This document shows, piece after piece, positions 6,632 to 8,330 of a DNA stretch of 8,330 nt (its first letter is position 1; each line of letters opens with the position of its first letter). Where the stretch lies: contig JAFWYI010000298.1 of NCBI GenBank assembly GCA_017522745.1, positions 1 through 8,330 on the forward strand. The letters are read 5' to 3'. The notes below the pieces were generated by a model. It was not told where the DNA came from. It saw nothing but the letters and a program-made list of their open reading frames with translations, and did no database searches. Made by a program: the position numbers and the translations under genes. This DNA is from Mailhella sp. (lineage in GTDB: Bacteria > Desulfobacterota > Desulfovibrionia > Desulfovibrionales > Desulfovibrionaceae).

Positions 6632-6638
6632 CATGCCA
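6623..6638 (-). promoter_or_regulatory. Sigma-54 (-24/-12) promoter of the flavoenzyme-TRAP operon
   Basis: On the minus strand TGGCATGATTTTCGCA matches the consensus TGGCACGNNNNTTGCW at all but two defined positions. The invariant GG (-24) and GC (-12) are present with the required 10-nt spacing. Transcription would start near 6612, about 60 nt before the flavoenzyme ATG. A sigma-54 activator gene diverging from the same region strongly supports function. Confidence 0.82.
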
Positions 6639-6660
6639 AAACAATAATGATTGATATTAC

Positions 6661-6666
6661 AAGGAG
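6661..6666 (+). promoter_or_regulatory. Ribosome-binding site that selects the activator start
   Basis: AAGGAG lies 10 nt before the ATG at 6677. The in-frame ATG at 6647 lies upstream of this site and has no visible ribosome-binding site, so 6677 is preferred. A second ATG at 6669 is out of frame and too close to the site. Confidence 0.65.
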
Positions 6667-6676
6667 TTATGATTTT

Positions 6677-8278
6677 ATGAAAAAGAATATATTCGATATA
6701 TCGAATATTAAATCTAATATATCGGACTTATCTCTTTGTGATTCCGAAATATTGGAAAATGGTGATTTTTTCCAACAGGCCTCCTCTCTGATATTTTCAG
6801 AAAGCAAACTGGAGAACAGTCTTGAGGCGCTATTTTCCTTTTTGAAGAAATTTTTTCCTATTACTTACCTTTTCTTTACGCCTCCTTATGAGGATCAGAC
6901 CACCTGCCATATTTATGTGAATGATCATGGCGTCTTGCAGATTCGCAACGTCAATTCTCCGTCCAGCACACAAATGCGAACGGTGATGGAGCATCGTGCC
7001 AAGTTCAGCCAAGACAAGGTGTTTTATATTCAGGCGAACGATCAGATCGGTCGCCTCATGAAAATATTGACCGATGATGTCCAGATCGAGTCTCCCTGCC
7101 TGTATTTCTATTTCGTACATGAAGGGCATATTCAAGGGTCCATATATTTCGGCTGCACGGTGGAAAATCCCTTCACTGAGCAGGAACGAGCCTTGCTGAG
7201 CATGTTATGGTCGCCGCTTTTCGGTGTGGTGCGCTTTTATTTCCAGCAGACACGCCTGGAAAAACTTCTTGAGATGGCCCGCGAGAACAACAAGGATCTG
7301 CGCCGTCAGGTAAGCGGCTTCAATAATATCATTGGCGCAAACTCCGGCCTTAAGGCTGTAGCGAAGGAACTGCATCTTATGGCTCCTTTCGATATCCCCA
7401 TCCTGCTCATCGGAGAAACCGGTACAGGTAAGGATATTTTTGCGGCCGAATTGCATCGGCTTTCTCCCCGGGCCCACAAGCCGTTCATCGCTGTGAACTG
7501 CGGCGGCATTGCCCCCTCGCTGATCGACAGTGAATTGTTCGGCTATAATAAAGGAGCATTTACTGGCGCGTTGAAGGACTATAAGGGGAGATTCGAACGT
7601 GCCCAGGGCGGAACGCTCTTTCTGGATGAAATAGGCGAGCTTCCGCTTGAGGCGCAGACTCGTCTTCTCCGGGTCTTGCAGAATAGAACAGTGGAGCGTT
7701 TGGGAGGAAATGCGCCCATCCCTGTAGATTTCAGGCTGGTATGCGCCACCAATAAGGATCTGGAGTCCATGGTCCAGGAAGGGACCTTCCGTGAAGATCT
7801 CTATTTCCGTCTGGCAGGTGTGACCATTAAAATACCTCCGCTGCGTGAACGTCCCGGGGATATTCCTCTCCTCATCCAGCATGTTCTCGATAAGGAGGCG
7901 GTCCGCAACGGTGTCCTCGCTCCGCCTCTGGCACCCGGTGAGATACAGAAACTCTTGGATTATCCTTGGCCCGGCAACGTGCGGGAACTCATCAATGTTG
8001 TAACGGAAGGCTTTGTGCGAGGGCTTCCGGACGGCCCCATAGTGTTTAATCCAGGTAAGACAAGCCCGCTCCGTAACAGCAATAAGAATAAACAGGAGCT
8101 ACTTACGTGGGCCGATTCTCAGAGAGAGTATTTTTATGAGCTGCTCACGGCTTGCGAAGGGCGCATCTCTGGTCCCGGAGGGGCTGCGGAACGAGCCGGC
8201 CTCAAACCAAATACGCTGAGAGCCAAACTGGATAAGCTGAATATCTCCTACGGCCGGCAGGTCAAAAAAGATCTGTAA
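6677..8278 (+). CDS. Sigma-54-dependent transcriptional activator (GAF-like, AAA+, Fis-type HTH)
   Basis: A 533-residue enhancer-binding protein. Residues about 35-190 form a degenerate GAF-like sensor (IQGSIYFGCTVENPFTEQERALLSMLW resembles its C-terminal half), followed by a short coiled coil (RLEKLLEMARENNKDLRRQV). The AAA+ domain holds Walker A GETGTGKD (246-253), the sigma-54 contact loop GAFTGA (293-298), Walker B GGTLFLDE (311-318), CATNKDL (356-362), the arginine-finger region FREDLYFRL (371-379) and WPGNVREL (431-438). The C-terminus has a Fis-type helix-turn-helix, GPGGAAERAGLKPNTLRAKLDKLNI (about 499-523). There is no receiver domain, so it probably senses a small ligand directly rather than phosphorylation. 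It diverges from the flavoenzyme gene and its probable target is the sigma-54 promoter at 6623-6638. The first codons are unusually AT-rich and contain a 20-bp palindrome. The start at 6677 is chosen from AAGGAG at 6661; an in-frame ATG at 6647 would add ten residues. Confidence 0.95.
   Translation: MKKNIFDISNIKSNISDLSLCDSEILENGDFFQQASSLIFSESKLENSLEALFSFLKKFFPITYLFFTPPYEDQTTCHIYVNDHGVLQIRNVNSPSSTQMRTVMEHRAKFSQDKVFYIQANDQIGRLMKILTDDVQIESPCLYFYFVHEGHIQGSIYFGCTVENPFTEQERALLSMLWSPLFGVVRFYFQQTRLEKLLEMARENNKDLRRQVSGFNNIIGANSGLKAVAKELHLMAPFDIPILLIGETGTGKDIFAAELHRLSPRAHKPFIAVNCGGIAPSLIDSELFGYNKGAFTGALKDYKGRFERAQGGTLFLDEIGELPLEAQTRLLRVLQNRTVERLGGNAPIPVDFRLVCATNKDLESMVQEGTFREDLYFRLAGVTIKIPPLRERPGDIPLLIQHVLDKEAVRNGVLAPPLAPGEIQKLLDYPWPGNVRELINVVTEGFVRGLPDGPIVFNPGKTSPLRNSNKNKQELLTWADSQREYFYELLTACEGRISGPGGAAERAGLKPNTLRAKLDKLNISYGRQVKKDL
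6689..6708. promoter_or_regulatory. Perfect 20-bp palindrome, candidate activator-binding (enhancer) site
   Basis: ATATTCGATATATCGAATAT is its own reverse complement over 20 bp. It lies in codons 5-11 of the activator gene, centred about 86 bp upstream of the predicted sigma-54 start site, within the usual range for enhancer sites of sigma-54 activators. A near-copy of one half, ATATATCGGA (6717-6726), lies exactly 21 bp from ATATATCGAA (6696-6705), placing it on the same DNA face. Binding is inferred. Confidence 0.6.
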
Positions 8279-8295
8279 GGCGTGCAGGAGCATTT

Positions 8296-8318
8296 GTGGA
8301 AAGCAGAGCGCTTTCCGC
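8296..8318 (+). terminator. Hairpin after the activator gene, possible terminator
   Basis: GGAAAGC (8298-8304) and GCTTTCC (8310-8316) pair across a 5-nt loop. The stem can extend to nine pairs with one G-U. It begins about 18 nt after the stop codon. It is followed by TAAAAAGC, not a U-run, so its action as a terminator is uncertain. Confidence 0.4.
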
Positions 8319-8330
8319 TAAAAAGCAATA

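Noticed and set aside
4825..6654. A 609-codon open frame on the plus strand, antisense to the flavoenzyme gene
   Set aside because: It lies wholly opposite a gene with clear family motifs and matches nothing recognisable; its length comes from the biased codon use of the real gene. It has no plausible ribosome-binding site.
6644..6656. Possible IHF site between the palindrome and the sigma-54 promoter (TATCAA on the minus strand)
   Set aside because: The first half fits WATCAA, but the required TTR after four bases reads TAT, so the match is incomplete. DNA bending here remains possible but unsupported.
6647..6676. Upstream in-frame ATG as the activator start
   Set aside because: It precedes the only good ribosome-binding site (AAGGAG at 6661-6666), which would then be coding, and has none of its own.
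7205..7882. A 225-codon minus-strand open frame opposite the AAA+ domain of the activator
   Set aside because: The plus strand encodes intact Walker A, GAFTGA and Walker B motifs here; the antisense frame is a by-product.

Overview
The window reads as chromosomal DNA of an anaerobic, probably Desulfovibrionaceae-like (Desulfobacterota) proteobacterium. This is an inference. It rests on a TRAP transporter with a fused DctQM membrane subunit, a large iron-sulfur/FMN/FAD 'old yellow enzyme' oxidoreductase, a sigma-54 activator with a GPGGAAERAGL-type Fis helix-turn-helix, and moderate GC content. No 16S or other taxonomic marker is present, so the placement is tentative. No phage, IS, CRISPR, tRNA or rRNA feature was seen.

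Layout. Five genes lie on the minus strand and one divergent gene lies on the plus strand. Reading leftward from the divergent promoter region at about 6553-6676, the minus-strand genes are: a 664-aa BaiCD/FadH/TMADH-type oxidoreductase (4558-6552), a TRAP solute-binding protein DctP (3468-4481), a fused TRAP permease DctQM (1530-3380), a YdfG-type short-chain dehydrogenase starting at a TTG codon (715-1461), and the N-terminal part of an EamA/DMT drug-metabolite exporter cut by the window edge (1-646). Reading rightward is a GAF-AAA+-Fis sigma-54 activator (6677-8278). Each of the four gaps between minus-strand genes holds an inverted repeat. Two lack a U-tract and flank dctP, so they look like mRNA-processing or stabilising hairpins. 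Two are followed by more U-rich sequence and may be full or partial terminators.

How the parts fit. A good -24/-12 sigma-54 promoter (TGGCATGATTTTCGCA, minus strand, 6623-6638) points at the oxidoreductase. A perfect 20-bp palindrome about 86 bp upstream of its predicted start site lies inside the first codons of the activator gene and is a strong candidate for the activator's enhancer site. A predicted sigma-70 extended -10 promoter for the activator overlaps the sigma-54 promoter on the opposite strand. The simplest model is an inducible module: the activator senses a metabolite through its degenerate GAF domain and switches on the oxidoreductase and transporter. A small carboxylate-like compound is imported through DctP-DctQM and then reduced (or demethylated) in the cytoplasm by the flavoenzyme. 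The SDR may act on a 3-hydroxy or aldehyde intermediate. The substrate cannot be read from the sequence.
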